Below are positions 1 to 8,306 of a stretch of 64,000 nucleotides of DNA, in pieces. Both the position numbers and the translations under genes were made by a program. The DNA lies in NCBI RefSeq assembly GCF_015709525.1, contig NZ_JADNRA010000033.1, positions 1-64,000 on the forward strand, read 5' to 3'. Positions within the stretch are counted from its first letter, which is position 1. Each line of letters starts with the position of its first letter. Below the pieces are notes generated by a model. The model made no database searches and was not told where the DNA came from. It saw only the letters and a list, made by a program, of their open reading frames with translations. The DNA comes from Methylocystis sp. L43 (GTDB lineage: Bacteria; Pseudomonadota; Alphaproteobacteria; Rhizobiales; Beijerinckiaceae).

Positions 1-344
1 CGCGCAGCGGGTTGCGTCGCTTGCGCGAAGCGGGCGATGACCGCGGCGTCGATCGGATCGGTCTTGGCGCGCCGACCAAGCGCCTGCGCAAAGTGACGCA
101 CCTGCGCCGGATTGACGACGACGATGGGCAGAGAGGCGGCGGCAAGCGCCGCAGCGACCACGGTCTCGAAGCCGCCGGTGGCTTCGAGCGCGATCAACGC
201 GGGCGACAGCCCTTTTAGCCGTTCGACGAGCTGCGCAACGCCTTCGCCATTACGCGCCACCATAAAGGCCGCGCCTTGCGGAAGCGCATGCACATCAAGC
301 CGGTCTTTGGAAACATCGATCCCGACATATACAGCGTCCATCAT
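1..344 (-). CDS. IS110-family transposase, N-terminal part (cut by window edge)
   Basis: The minus strand encodes 114 residues of a DEDD-type IS110 transposase, which cuts and joins DNA with a RuvC-like fold. The order of motifs is diagnostic: GIDVSK near the start (Asp10), LEATGG (Glu54) and KTDPIDA (Asp96 and Asp99). The gene starts at an ATG-ATG pair (344 or 341) and runs off the left edge, so the C-terminal serine domain is not visible. IS110 elements usually lack terminal inverted repeats, and I see none in the 270 bases upstream. The visible part is intact, with no frameshift; activity cannot be judged. Confidence 0.9.
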   Translation of the reverse strand, partial: MMDAVYVGIDVSKDRLDVHALPQGAAFMVARNGEGVAQLVERLKGLSPALIALEATGGFETVVAAALAAASLPIVVVNPAQVRHFAQALGRRAKTDPIDAAVIARFAQATQPAA

Positions 345-540
345 GTCCCGTCCTTGCCTAAGCGGGCTTCGCTTCGCGCGGCCCAAGCGACTGTTCGGGT
401 TCGATGGAACGGCAGACGGGCGGCCAAGCTGAGGAACGGGCTCGATCGCCCGAGGATGAGCCGGCGTCCCGTCCGCCACCGCAGCGGCAATGTTAGCCGA
501 TCCGGCACGGTTTAAGTTACAAGGATGAGGGACCTCACAC

Positions 541-596
541 AGCCCTCATGCTGAGGAGCCGCTGAAGGCGGCGTCTCGAAGCGCGAGGACTGCGGA
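541..596. repeat. Degenerate copy of dispersed palindromic repeat (family B)
   Basis: A CTCATGCTGAGGAG arm and a CTCGAAGCGCGAGG arm flank a GCCGCTGAAGGCGGC core, as in the better copies at 8227, 16413 and 16525. It lies between the IS110 gene and the metY stop. The rest of 345-616 shows no gene. Confidence 0.55.
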
Positions 597-616
597 GCCT
601 GAGCAGAAGTCGAGAA

Positions 617-1915
617 TCAGCCGCCTGCCGCTTTCAGCCCCGTCTCCAGATCGGCGATGATGTCGTCGATATGTTCAAGGCCGATCGAAAGCCGCACATA
701 GCCGGGCGTCACGCCGCTCGCGAGCTGCGCTTCCTCGGCGAGCTGCGAATGCGTCGTCGTCGCCGGATGGATGGCGAGGCTGCGCGCGTCGCCGATATTG
801 GCGACGTGATAGAACATCTCCAGCGCGTCGATAAATCTGCGGCCGGCGTCGAGACCGCCCGTCAGCTCGAAGCCCAGCAGGGCGCCATAGCCGCCCTTCA
901 GATAGGCGTCCGCGCGCCGGCGCATCTCGCCCGTCTGTTGCGATGGATGAATGACCCGCGTCACTTCGCTGCGCTTGCTCAAGAAGTCGACGACCTTCTG
1001 CGCGTTCTGCACATGACGCTCCATGCGCAGCGTCACGGTCTCGACGCCCTGCAGAGTCAGAAAAGCGTTGAACGGCGAGGGCGCCGGACCGAGATCGCGC
1101 AACAACGTCGCGCGCGCCTTGATGATATAGGCGACCGGTCCGATCGGCTTGACCGCCTCAACCCAGATGGCGCCGTGATAGCTCGGATCAGGCGTATTCA
1201 GCGCCGGCTGACGCTTCGGAAATTTCTCCCAGTCGAAATTGCCGGCGTCGATGATGGCGCCGCCGATCGACGTGCCGTGGCCGCCAAGATATTTCGTGGT
1301 CGAATAAACGACGATCGCCGCCCCATGATCGATCGGCCGGCAGAGAATCGGCGCGGCGGTGTTGTCCATGATCAGCGGAACGCCGAGCTCCCGACCGATC
1401 GCCGCCACTTCGGCGATCGGAAACACGGTGAGTTTCGGATTAGGCAGAGTCTCGGCGTAATAGGCGCGCGTGCGATCGTCAGTGGCGCGGCGGAAATTCT
1501 CGGGGTCGGCCGGATCGACGAAGCGCACTTCGAGGCCCTGATCCTTCAGCGTATTGGCGAAGAGGTTCCAGGTGCCGCCGTAAAGATCGGTGGACGAGAC
1601 GACATTGTCGCCGACGCGCGCGAGATTTTGAATCGAGAGCGCCGACGCCGCCTGTCCCGAAGCGAGCGCCAGGGCCGCCACGCCGCCTTCCAGCGCCGCG
1701 AGCCGCGCCTCCAATACGCCGGTCGTCGGGTTGCCGATGCGCGTATAGATGTGGCCGAGCTCTTTGAGCGCAAAAAGACTGGCCGCGTGCTCGGTGTCGT
1801 GAAACTGATAGGAGGTTGTCTGATAGATCGGAACGGCGACGGCGCCGTTGGTCTCGTCAGCGCGCCAGCCGGCGTGGAGCGCAATCGTTTCGGCGTGCGT
1901 GCTGTCGACGGCCAT
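617..1915 (-). CDS. metY: O-acetylhomoserine sulfhydrylase / aminocarboxypropyltransferase (MetY-type)
   Basis: This is a full-length Cys/Met-metabolism PLP enzyme of about 432 residues. It should form homocysteine (or methionine) from O-acetylhomoserine and sulfide (or methanethiol) in the cytosol. The PLP lysine lies in YSTTKYLGG near residue 209, with the cofactor-binding Asp in IMDNTAA near 185 and the SGQAA loop near 88. Length and the long HGTSIGG segment fit MetY better than MetB/MetC. Two ATGs are adjacent (1918, 1915); the AGGAGG at 1921-1926 is better spaced for 1915. The end of a dispersed repeat directly adjoins this ribosome-binding site. I saw no SAM-II riboswitch upstream. Confidence 0.9.
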   Translation of the reverse strand: MAVDSTHAETIALHAGWRADETNGAVAVPIYQTTSYQFHDTEHAASLFALKELGHIYTRIGNPTTGVLEARLAALEGGVAALALASGQAASALSIQNLARVGDNVVSSTDLYGGTWNLFANTLKDQGLEVRFVDPADPENFRRATDDRTRAYYAETLPNPKLTVFPIAEVAAIGRELGVPLIMDNTAAPILCRPIDHGAAIVVYSTTKYLGGHGTSIGGAIIDAGNFDWEKFPKRQPALNTPDPSYHGAIWVEAVKPIGPVAYIIKARATLLRDLGPAPSPFNAFLTLQGVETVTLRMERHVQNAQKVVDFLSKRSEVTRVIHPSQQTGEMRRRADAYLKGGYGALLGFELTGGLDAGRRFIDALEMFYHVANIGDARSLAIHPATTTHSQLAEEAQLASGVTPGYVRLSIGLEHIDDIIADLETGLKAAGG

Positions 1916-1928
1916 CATCTTCCTCCTA

Positions 1929-2030
1929 GAGAGCAGGCTCCGAAAAAGTCGACGGACTTTTTCGACGAGAACCGCTCCACCATTTTGATTTTGAGCGATT
2001 CCTATCGATCACATGAATCGGGAAGCGTTC
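1929..2030 (-). repeat. Dispersed MITE-like repeat, family A (copy 1)
   Basis: This copy runs from GAGAGCAGGCTCC to GGAAGCGTTC and keeps both internal hairpin regions: an AAAAAGTCGACGGACTTTTT stem and a CTATCGATCACATGAATCG segment. A TA precedes the first G. It lies directly upstream of metY, and the terminal CTCTAG runs into the AGGAGG of the metY ribosome-binding site. It is in the opposite orientation to the copies at 6095, 10039 and 28941. Confidence 0.75.
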
Positions 2031-2169
2031 TGGCGTAAGCGCAAGCTGAATACGGCAAAGCGTATGCGAGCGCTACATGGCGCGTCTCACGCCATTGCTA
2101 GTTTCGTTCCCGCCTCCATTTACCTGCGGGGTTGATGTTGCGCGCTGGCGCCCCTCCAGGGAGTTCGAC

Positions 2170-2541
2170 ATGAAGACAGGAATCGCCCTCATCGGAAGCC
2201 TCGCCCTCGCCCTTCTGGCGCCTGCGGCGTTGGCCGAGGACCAGCAGCAAGGGCAATCACAACAATCAGATCAGCAGTCACAGCCGCAGCAGCAGCCGCA
2301 GCCAAAGCCACAGCAGGAGCAGGGCGTGACGTCGGGGCCGGCCGCGGGCACGCCTGTTGAGCCTTCGGGATCTGTGCAAAAGGACAATCCGAAAGCCGAG
2401 GACATCAACTCAAGCGGCGTTTCCGGCCCAAGTGGAACCTCCGCCGGCGCGCCTTCAGTCGAGGGCAAGAAAGGAACACAGAGCGGCCAGGAATGGGCTC
2501 CGCCCGAAGAGATCAGGCCGAAGAAGGGGCCAGGCTCATAG
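2170..2541 (+). CDS. Small secreted Gln/Pro-rich protein with C-terminal WAPPEEI motif
   Basis: I do not recognise a named family. The 123-residue product has a clear Sec signal peptide (Lys, then a hydrophobic run ending ALAE around residue 20), a Gln/Pro-rich low-complexity stretch, and a C-terminus with EWAPPEEIRPKKG. The ATG at 2170 is chosen because the signal peptide starts there; the upstream extension to 2077 has no signal character. Two nearby secreted proteins (2792 and 5724) share the Trp-x-Pro C-terminal idea. Probably periplasmic or exported and intrinsically disordered; function unknown. Confidence 0.65.
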   Translation: MKTGIALIGSLALALLAPAALAEDQQQGQSQQSDQQSQPQQQPQPKPQQEQGVTSGPAAGTPVEPSGSVQKDNPKAEDINSSGVSGPSGTSAGAPSVEGKKGTQSGQEWAPPEEIRPKKGPGS

Positions 2542-2699
2542 CGTCAGTTCTAGCTGCGATCAGCGGCAGAAAAACACCGCTCAGGATTCGCATGTGTGAA
2601 TTGAGCGGCGGCTCGCGACGCACAGCGTCTTGAGAGTCGTCGATCGCTCTTCGACATGCATGCGAATCCAACATGCGAATCCAGGCGTGGCGTTATTCC

Positions 2700-2727
2700 T
2701 TGAGTCGAGGGACTCGCCGACTATAAT
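2700..2727 (+). promoter_or_regulatory. Sigma-70-like promoter for the 2792 gene
   Basis: TTGAGT at 2700-2705 and a perfect TATAAT at 2722-2727 are 16 bases apart. The predicted start of transcription is about 55-60 bases upstream of the ATG at 2792. No other gene lies downstream before it. Confidence 0.55.
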
Positions 2728-2791
2728 CCGCCCCGGCCATAAATGAGCGCAACCCCGCGACTCGGGCCCAATCCAAAGGGGGATTCGCCAT

Positions 2792-3028
2792 ATGAAAAAA
2801 CTACTGCTGTTGACGGCCGCAATCGCTGCGGGCGCCGTGTTCGGCGCGCCGGTCCGCGCCGAAGATCAAAGCGAAGCGCCCGCAGCGGTGAGCGCAGCGC
2901 CCGCCGAAACGGCGGCGCCCAGCGCGCCGGCGGAAACGGCGGCGCCCAGCGCCGAAGCGAGCCCGCCAGCCGCCGAGAGCAAGCCCGTCATTCCCCCTGA
3001 TTCGGAGTGGGTGCATCCCACCAAATGA
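2792..3028 (+). CDS. Small secreted Ala/Pro-rich protein
   Basis: The 78-residue product begins MKKLLLLTAAIAAG and has a signal peptide ending near VRAED. It continues as an Ala/Pro/Glu-rich disordered region with a repeated AETAAPSA unit and ends PDSEWVHPTK. That end resembles the Trp-Ala-Pro-Pro end of the secreted proteins at 2170 and 5724. An AAGGGGGA ribosome-binding site precedes the ATG and a TATAAT promoter lies upstream, so the gene is probably real. Function unknown; periplasmic or surface location inferred. Confidence 0.65.
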   Translation: MKKLLLLTAAIAAGAVFGAPVRAEDQSEAPAAVSAAPAETAAPSAPAETAAPSAEASPPAAESKPVIPPDSEWVHPTK

Positions 3029-3036
3029 CTTCCTTC

Positions 3037-3066
3037 GCTGCATTTCCCGCTCTCGGGAAATGCAGC
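3037..3066. terminator. Strong hairpin between convergent genes, likely bidirectional terminator
   Basis: A perfect 13-bp stem (GCTGCATTTCCCG with its complement) closes a 4-base loop. It sits 8 bases after the stop at 3028 and just before the stop of the oppositely oriented gene at 3075. There is no T-run, so rho-independent action is not certain. Confidence 0.5.
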
Positions 3067-3074
3067 GGCTCGCC

Positions 3075-5237
3075 TCAGCATTCCGCCAGGACATCTCTGT
3101 CGTCTTTGAATGCGCGCGCGGCGCAGGCGAGCGCGAAGGCATATTCCAGCGCCGTGTCTTCAAGCGCCTCGAAACGGCCCGAGGCGCCGGCGTGGCCCGC
3201 GCCCATATGGGTGAACAGCAATACAGGTCCGCCGCCGCTCATCGTCGCGCGCAGCTTCGCGACCCATTTGAGCGGCTCCCAATAGGTGACCCGAGGATCG
3301 GTAACGCCGGCGACGGCGAGAATCGGCGGATAGCGTTGCGCGCGCACATTGTCGTAAGGCGAATAGGAGGCGAGACGATCATAGGCTTCGACGCTGTCGA
3401 TCGGGTTCCCCCACTCCAGCCATTCTGGCGGCGTCAGCGGTAGATCGTCGCGCAGCATCGTGTTCAACGTGTCGACGAAAGGAACGCTGGCGATGATCCC
3501 CGCGAACAGCCCCGGCGCCTCGTTCGCGACGGCGCCCATCAGCAGACCGCCCGCCGATCCTCCCTGCGCGACGACGCCGCCTTCGCGCGTGTAGCCGGCC
3601 GAGACGAGATGCCGCGCGCAATCGATGAAATCGGAGAAGCTGTTTTGCTTCTTCTCGAGCTTGCCCTCCTCATACCAGCGCCATCCCTTGTCGGTTCCGC
3701 CCCGAATATGGGCGCGCGCGTAAACAAAGCCACGATCGACGAGCGATAGCGCGTCTTCGTTAAAGCCCGCCGACAGCGCATAGCCATAGGCGCCGTAGCC
3801 ATAGAGCAGCAGCGGCGCGCCCTCTCCGCCGGGCGTGAAGTCGGCGCGATGCAGAAGCGTGATCGGCACGCTTTCGCCGTCGCGCGCCGTCGCGAGAAGA
3901 CGCCTCGTCACATAATTTTTCGGATCATGTCCGGAAGGAATTTCCTGGCGCTTGCGCAGGACGCGCGTGCGCGCGGCCATGTCGTAGTCGTAAGTCTCAT
4001 CAGGCGTCGTCATCGACGAATAGACGAAGCGCAATATGTCGGTGTCGAATTCAAGTCCCGGATCGATCGACAGCGCATAGGCTTCTTCCTCGAAGTGAAT
4101 CGCATGTTCCTCGCCGCTGGAGAGCGCGCGGATGACGATCGTCGGCAAGGAGTTTTCCCGACGCAGCCAGACAAGATGGCGCGCATAGACGGTGAAGGAG
4201 TCGATCAAGACGCCGTGGCGATGGTGAACGACGTCCTTCCAATTCTCGCGGCCGGGCTCTGCGAGCGGCGCGACGGAAATGCGGAAATCATCGGCGCCGT
4301 CGGCGTTGTTGCGAATGTAAAGCAGGTCGCCATGCGGCTCGACGTCGTAGCGCAGACGCGGTTCGCGCGGCGCGACGATGCGCGGCGTCGGATTGTCTTC
4401 GCGAAGATCAATCAGCCAGCATTCCGTCGCGTCATGGCCGTGGATGGACACAATGGCGAAGCGCCTGCAGCGGCTCTCATGCAGGCTGACGAACCAGGCG
4501 CTGTCGGTTTCCTCGATGATCAGCGCGTCGTCGGCGGGATCGGCGCCCACTTCGTGTCGAAAGACCTGCGCGGTGCGATGGTTCTCGTCGATCAGCACAT
4601 AGTAGTAGGCTTTCGAATTGGCCTGCCAGGCAACCGTGCCGTCGCTGTCGCTCACGACGTCGGCGCGGTCGCGGCCATCGCTCAACGCCCGGGTGCGGAT
4701 GTCGTAAAGCTCCGAACCCGCGTCGTCGACGCTCCAGGCAAGCTGCGCATGATCGGGCGCATGCGCCGCGTCGCCGATGTCGAAGAAGTCGTGGCCTTTG
4801 GCGAGCGCGTCGCCATCGAGCAGGACGGTTTCCGTCCCCCCTTCTCGCGGCGTCCGGCAGTAGAGCGGATGTTCCGCGCCCTCATGGAAGCGTTCGTAAT
4901 AGGCGTAAGGCCCGTCCGGCTCGGGAACCTCGCTGTCGTCCTCCTTGATGCGGCCGCGCATTTCGGCCACGAGCGCCCTGCGTAAATTCTTGAGCGGCGC
5001 CATGACGCCATCGCAGTAAGCGTTTTCCGCTTTGATCAGCTCGGCGATGTCGACGGGAAGCGCATCCGGGTCGCGCAGCACTTCGCGCCAGTTTTTCGCA
5101 GCGCACCAGTCATAAGGATCATCGAGCACGCGGCCATGGATGACCCTGCGCGTGGGGCGCTGCGCGGCGACAGGCGCTGCGGCGCCTGCGAGATCAAACC
5201 GCCAATCCGATGTCTTCGCCGTCGTATCGCGGTCCAT
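3075..5237 (-). CDS. ptrB: Oligopeptidase B (S9A prolyl oligopeptidase family)
   Basis: A serine peptidase of about 720 residues that should cut short peptides after basic residues in the cytosol. The N-terminal part is a seven-bladed beta-propeller. The C-terminal alpha/beta hydrolase domain has the nucleophile in GQGGSAGG near residue 560, a catalytic Asp expected around the VTDPRVTYWEP segment, and the His in THMGAGHAG near 677. The start at 5237 (MDRDTTAK) is chosen over 5357 because GGCGGAGGAC precedes it and the extra 40 residues are not family-like. It converges with the 2792 gene. Confidence 0.93.
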   Translation of the reverse strand: MDRDTTAKTSDWRFDLAGAAAPVAAQRPTRRVIHGRVLDDPYDWCAAKNWREVLRDPDALPVDIAELIKAENAYCDGVMAPLKNLRRALVAEMRGRIKEDDSEVPEPDGPYAYYERFHEGAEHPLYCRTPREGGTETVLLDGDALAKGHDFFDIGDAAHAPDHAQLAWSVDDAGSELYDIRTRALSDGRDRADVVSDSDGTVAWQANSKAYYYVLIDENHRTAQVFRHEVGADPADDALIIEETDSAWFVSLHESRCRRFAIVSIHGHDATECWLIDLREDNPTPRIVAPREPRLRYDVEPHGDLLYIRNNADGADDFRISVAPLAEPGRENWKDVVHHRHGVLIDSFTVYARHLVWLRRENSLPTIVIRALSSGEEHAIHFEEEAYALSIDPGLEFDTDILRFVYSSMTTPDETYDYDMAARTRVLRKRQEIPSGHDPKNYVTRRLLATARDGESVPITLLHRADFTPGGEGAPLLLYGYGAYGYALSAGFNEDALSLVDRGFVYARAHIRGGTDKGWRWYEEGKLEKKQNSFSDFIDCARHLVSAGYTREGGVVAQGGSAGGLLMGAVANEAPGLFAGIIASVPFVDTLNTMLRDDLPLTPPEWLEWGNPIDSVEAYDRLASYSPYDNVRAQRYPPILAVAGVTDPRVTYWEPLKWVAKLRATMSGGGPVLLFTHMGAGHAGASGRFEALEDTALEYAFALACAARAFKDDRDVLAEC

Positions 5238-5388
5238 GTCGTCCTCCGCCGATTGCTTTCCGGGGTTTTTATCACTGCTTGCGGCGCCGCGCAGCGATCT
5301 CTCGGGCCGACGGACACGAAGCAATTTGTAAATCAATCGCGCCTTAGCCTTGCGCAAGACCTATCCGCTTTGGGATGAGGAGCGATTC

Positions 5389-5556
5389 ATGCGTTACTCC
5401 CATGCCGCGCTCAGTCCGGTTTCGGTCGGCGAGCGAAAGACTTTCCGCTCCAACCTTCCTGTGCGCCGCGCGTCCACTCTGCGCCGGCTCGCATGGAAGA
5501 TCGTCTATGCGAGCGTCATCGCCGGCGTCGCGATCTATGTGTGGTGGCGGCGCTAG
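5389..5556 (+). CDS. Small membrane protein, unknown function
   Basis: A 55-residue product with a basic N-terminal half (RRASTLRRL) and one C-terminal transmembrane helix ending YVWWRR. The ATG at 5389 is chosen because GAGGAG lies 7 bases upstream; an in-frame ATG at 5350 lacks this. It is divergent from the oligopeptidase gene. Short length and no family match keep confidence moderate. Confidence 0.5.
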   Translation: MRYSHAALSPVSVGERKTFRSNLPVRRASTLRRLAWKIVYASVIAGVAIYVWWRR

Positions 5557-5723
5557 TTCACGCGTTTTGGCGCTGCTGCGCTGCGTCAAAGACAAACTGT
5601 CATAAATCGCCTAAGCTTCAGGTGTGGCCGATGGCGAATGCGCGCTTGCGCGTGATGGAGTCGCGCCGCAATTGGATCAACATGCGGCGTTGCGGCGCGC
5701 CTCGAAGCAAAGAAGAAACGTAG

Positions 5724-6056
5724 ATGTTCACCAATATGAAAAGCATTGCCGCTGGCGTCCTCTGCGTCAGCCTCTCCTTAGGCGCCGCCGCGCTCGCCGA
5801 GCCGAAGGCGTCTGCGCCGGCTGACGCGCCGGCCGCCTGGGCGCCGCCCGCCGAGATCGCGCCAAAGAGCGCCGCGCCCACGGAGGCGGCTGCATCGAGC
5901 ACTGAGGCGCCTGCCGCTGCAGCGCAGCCCACGAGCGCCGCTCCAGGGGCGAAGACGCATGCGGAGCGAGAAAAAGACTGCCGCGCGCAAGCCGAGGCCA
6001 AAGGGCTTCACGGCAAAGAGCGCAAACACTTCAAATCCGACTGTCTGAAGGGATGA
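5724..6056 (+). CDS. Secreted protein with PsiF-repeat C-terminus
   Basis: A 110-residue exported protein. A signal peptide ends near ALAEP (residue 26). Then comes an Ala/Pro-rich linker with AAWAPPAEIAPK, and a C-terminal PsiF-like repeat with the pattern CRAQAEAKGLHGKERKHF followed by DCLKG. PsiF is a small periplasmic protein of unknown role, phosphate-starvation-induced in E. coli. The two cysteines of the repeat are present. The WAPP motif links it to the neighbouring secreted proteins at 2170 and 2792. An AGAAGAAA purine run precedes the ATG. Confidence 0.75.
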   Translation: MFTNMKSIAAGVLCVSLSLGAAALAEPKASAPADAPAAWAPPAEIAPKSAAPTEAAASSTEAPAAAAQPTSAAPGAKTHAEREKDCRAQAEAKGLHGKERKHFKSDCLKG

Positions 6057-6094
6057 CAAGGTCGCCGGTCGCTTTCCGGCGGCCGGCGGCGCTA

Positions 6095-6232
6095 GAGCGC
6101 TTATCGATCACATAGAATCATGTGATCGATAAGAAATCGCTCAGAATAGATCGATAAGAAATCGCTCAGAATAAAAGCGTGGAGCAGGTTCTCACCGAAA
6201 AAGTCCGTCAACTTTTTCGGAACCTGCTTCAG
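6095..6232 (+). repeat. Dispersed MITE-like repeat, family A (copy 2, internally duplicated)
   Basis: It starts TA-GAGCGCTTATCGATC and ends GGAACCTGCTTCAG-TA. It contains the ATCGATCACAT/ATGTGATCGAT hairpin and the AAAAAGT...ACTTTTT hairpin. A 25-bp unit is present twice in tandem (6124-6148 and 6149-6173), which makes it longer than the other copies. It abuts the stop codon of the polyprenyl synthase gene. Confidence 0.8.
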
Positions 6233-7239
6233 TAGACGCGGTCGATGCAGAAGTCGACGACTTCGAGCAGCGCGCTCTTCCACGGCGATGCGGGAAAAAT
6301 CTCCATCGCGTCGCGTGCGATGGCGCCGTAATGCGTCGCGCGCTCGATCGTGTCGTCGAGCGCCTTGTGCTTCTTCATCAGACCGCAGGCGGTCTCGACG
6401 TCGCCGTCCTTGATTTCGGCCTTTTCCAACGTGCGCCGCCAGAATTCGCGTTCTTTCTCATTGCCGCGACGGAAGGCGAGCACCACGGGCAGCGTGATCT
6501 TGCCCTCACGGAAGTCGTCGCCGACGTTCTTGCCGAGCTTGGCGGACGAGCCGCCGTAATCGAGCGCGTCGTCGATGAGCTGGAAAGCGACGCCGAGATT
6601 CATGCCATAGCTGCGCGCGGCGGCTTCGTCGGCCTTCGGCTTGCCCCCGAGCATCACCCCGACTTCGGCCGCCGCGGCGAAAAGCTCCGCCGTTTTGCGG
6701 CGGATGACGCCCATATAGGCGTCCTCGGTCGTGGTCGTGTCCTTGGCGGCGTTGAGCTGCATGATCTCGCCTTCGGCGATCACCGCCGCCGCCTGCGAAA
6801 CGACGGTGAGCGGCGCGATAACGCCGGGCTCAACCATCATTTTGAAGGCGTGGCCGAGCAGGAAGTCGCCGACGAGCACGCAGGTCTGATTGCCCCACAG
6901 CATCCGGGCCGCGATCTTGCCGCGGCGCATGTCGCTTTCGTCGACGACATCGTCGTGTAGCAGCGTCGCCGTATGCATGAATTCAATGCCGGCGGCGAAT
7001 TTCAGATGCCCGTCGCCCCTGTAGCCGCACATGCCGGCGGTGGCGAGAACGAGCATCGGCCGCAGACGCTTGCCGCCGGCGGAGATGAGATGATTGGCGA
7101 CCTCGGGAATCGTCGTGACGTCGGAGCCCATGCGCTGAATGATCAGCTGATTGGTGCGCTCCAGGTCGGGCTTGATGAGTTCGAGGAGACTGTCGAGGCC
7201 GGCGTCCTTTTTCTCATCGAGCGGAATGACGATACCCAC
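6229..7239 (-). CDS. ispB: Long-chain polyprenyl diphosphate synthase (ubiquinone side chain)
   Basis: A trans-isoprenyl diphosphate synthase of 336 residues that extends farnesyl diphosphate with isopentenyl diphosphate to make the quinone tail. The first Asp-rich motif is HDDVVDESD (Asp96, 97, 100) and the second LIDDALDYGG (Asp223, 224, 227); GGKRLRP at about 55-61 binds diphosphate. The start is a GTG at 7239 behind an AAGGGGGG ribosome-binding site. Chain length (octa- or decaprenyl) cannot be read from the sequence. It diverges from the methyltransferase at 7504. Confidence 0.93.
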   Translation of the reverse strand: MGIVIPLDEKKDAGLDSLLELIKPDLERTNQLIIQRMGSDVTTIPEVANHLISAGGKRLRPMLVLATAGMCGYRGDGHLKFAAGIEFMHTATLLHDDVVDESDMRRGKIAARMLWGNQTCVLVGDFLLGHAFKMMVEPGVIAPLTVVSQAAAVIAEGEIMQLNAAKDTTTTEDAYMGVIRRKTAELFAAAAEVGVMLGGKPKADEAAARSYGMNLGVAFQLIDDALDYGGSSAKLGKNVGDDFREGKITLPVVLAFRRGNEKEREFWRRTLEKAEIKDGDVETACGLMKKHKALDDTIERATHYGAIARDAMEIFPASPWKSALLEVVDFCIDRVY

Positions 7240-7340
7240 GGACCCCCCTTAAGCCTTACGTTTTCTGGCGGCGAACTTACGGCTTTGGGATGGAGGCGGC
7301 AAGTCGGCGGCGTTCGCGAATATTGGGAGCGATCGCAAAT

Positions 7341-7468
7341 CCCTCTCCTTGACGGGAGGGCGGCTCGACGACGTCGAGCCGGGTGGGGTGAGAGCAGGGC
7401 AGTTTTTCTCGATTAATTCCCCCCACCCGGACGCCTGCGGCGTCGACCTCCCCGCACAGGGGGAGGTA
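7341..7468. repeat. Dispersed repeat, family D (CCCTCTCC/GGGTGGGG type)
   Basis: CCCTCTCCTTGACGGGAGGG, GGCTCGACGACGTCGAGCC and GGGTGGGG on the left are mirrored by CCCCCCACCC, GACGCC...GGCGTC and CCTCCCCGC...GGGGGAGG on the right, so the whole block is an inverted repeat. The same building blocks recur at 21564 and 21685. It occupies the divergent region between ispB and the TrmN6-like gene. Confidence 0.65.
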
Positions 7469-7503
7469 TGCGCCCGCAGAGTCGTGTTAGTGCTTCTAAT
7501 CCC

Positions 7504-8184
7504 ATGAGTGACAAACAAAATCTCGACGGTTTTCTCGGCGGGCGCCTGCGCCTGCGTCAAAGCGCCGCCGGCCACCGTTCCGGCACGGAGGCGGAGCTGC
7601 TCGCCGCCGCGACGCCGCAACATCAGCAGGGGCTCATCCTCGACGTCGGCGCGGGGTCAGGCGCGGTCGGGCTGATGGCGGCGCTGCGCGCCCCTGGCGC
7701 GACCGTTGGACTGGTGGAGATCGATCCCGAGTCTTGCGCGCTCGCCCGCGGAAACGTCGCCGAGAATGCGCTGGGCGCAAGGGCGACGGTTTACCAAGCC
7801 GACGTGCTCGCGGCGAAATCGCGCCGCGCCGCTGGACTGATCGACGAGAGGGCGGCGCTCGTGCTCACCAATCCGCCCTTTCATGACGCCGGCAAAGTGC
7901 GCGTCACGCCCGACGCGGCCAAGGCGCGCGCCCATGTCGCCAGCGCGCCGCTGATTGAGTGGGTCCGGGCCTGTCTCGCGCTGCTCGCGCCTAGCGGAAC
8001 CTTCGTGATGATCCACCGCGCCGACGCGCTCGCCGAATGTCTCGCGGCTGTCGAGGGCAGAATAGGGGGCGTCTCGATCCAGCCCATTCATACGCGGGCC
8101 GACGCGCCGGCGACGCGCATTCTTCTCGCCGGCGTCAAGGGCTCGAAAGCGCCGCTGTCTATTCTGAAGGCGATCGATGTCTAA
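7504..8184 (+). CDS. tRNA1(Val) adenine-N6 methyltransferase-like protein (TrmN6 family)
   Basis: A SAM-dependent methyltransferase of 226 residues. The SAM-binding motif LDVGAGSGAVGL lies near residue 45, an acidic EIDPES follows, and TNPPFHD is the NPPF motif of enzymes that methylate the amino group of adenine or glutamine. The family modifies A37 of tRNA-Val; substrate here is inferred from family. The start at 7504 fits the first ATG with a family-like N-terminus (DGFLGGRLRLRQ). Confidence 0.82.
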   Translation: MSDKQNLDGFLGGRLRLRQSAAGHRSGTEAELLAAATPQHQQGLILDVGAGSGAVGLMAALRAPGATVGLVEIDPESCALARGNVAENALGARATVYQADVLAAKSRRAAGLIDERAALVLTNPPFHDAGKVRVTPDAAKARAHVASAPLIEWVRACLALLAPSGTFVMIHRADALAECLAAVEGRIGGVSIQPIHTRADAPATRILLAGVKGSKAPLSILKAIDV

Positions 8185-8226
8185 CGGTCAGTAAGGCTTT
8201 ACGGACTGAGTGGCGCCTAAAGGCTT

Positions 8227-8271
8227 CCTCGTCCTTCGAGACGCGAGCTTCGCTCGCTCCTCAGGATGAGG
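8227..8271. repeat. Dispersed palindromic repeat, family B
   Basis: CCTCGTCCTTCGAGACG, a GCGAGC-TTC-GCTCGC core hairpin, then CTCCTCAGGATGAGG. It lies between the convergent genes ending at 8184 and 8307 and could terminate transcription from both sides. Confidence 0.75.
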
Positions 8272-8306
8272 AAGCCCACGACGCGCTTTTGCGCTCGATA
8301 AGAGAC

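Noticed and set aside
671-2038. Long plus-strand open frame opposite metY
   Set aside because: Arg/Asp/Ala-rich antisense shadow of a clear enzyme; no ribosome-binding site or family likeness.
1919-2169. SAM-II riboswitch upstream of metY
   Set aside because: Expected in some Alphaproteobacteria, but the upstream DNA is a dispersed repeat and I find no matching conserved core.
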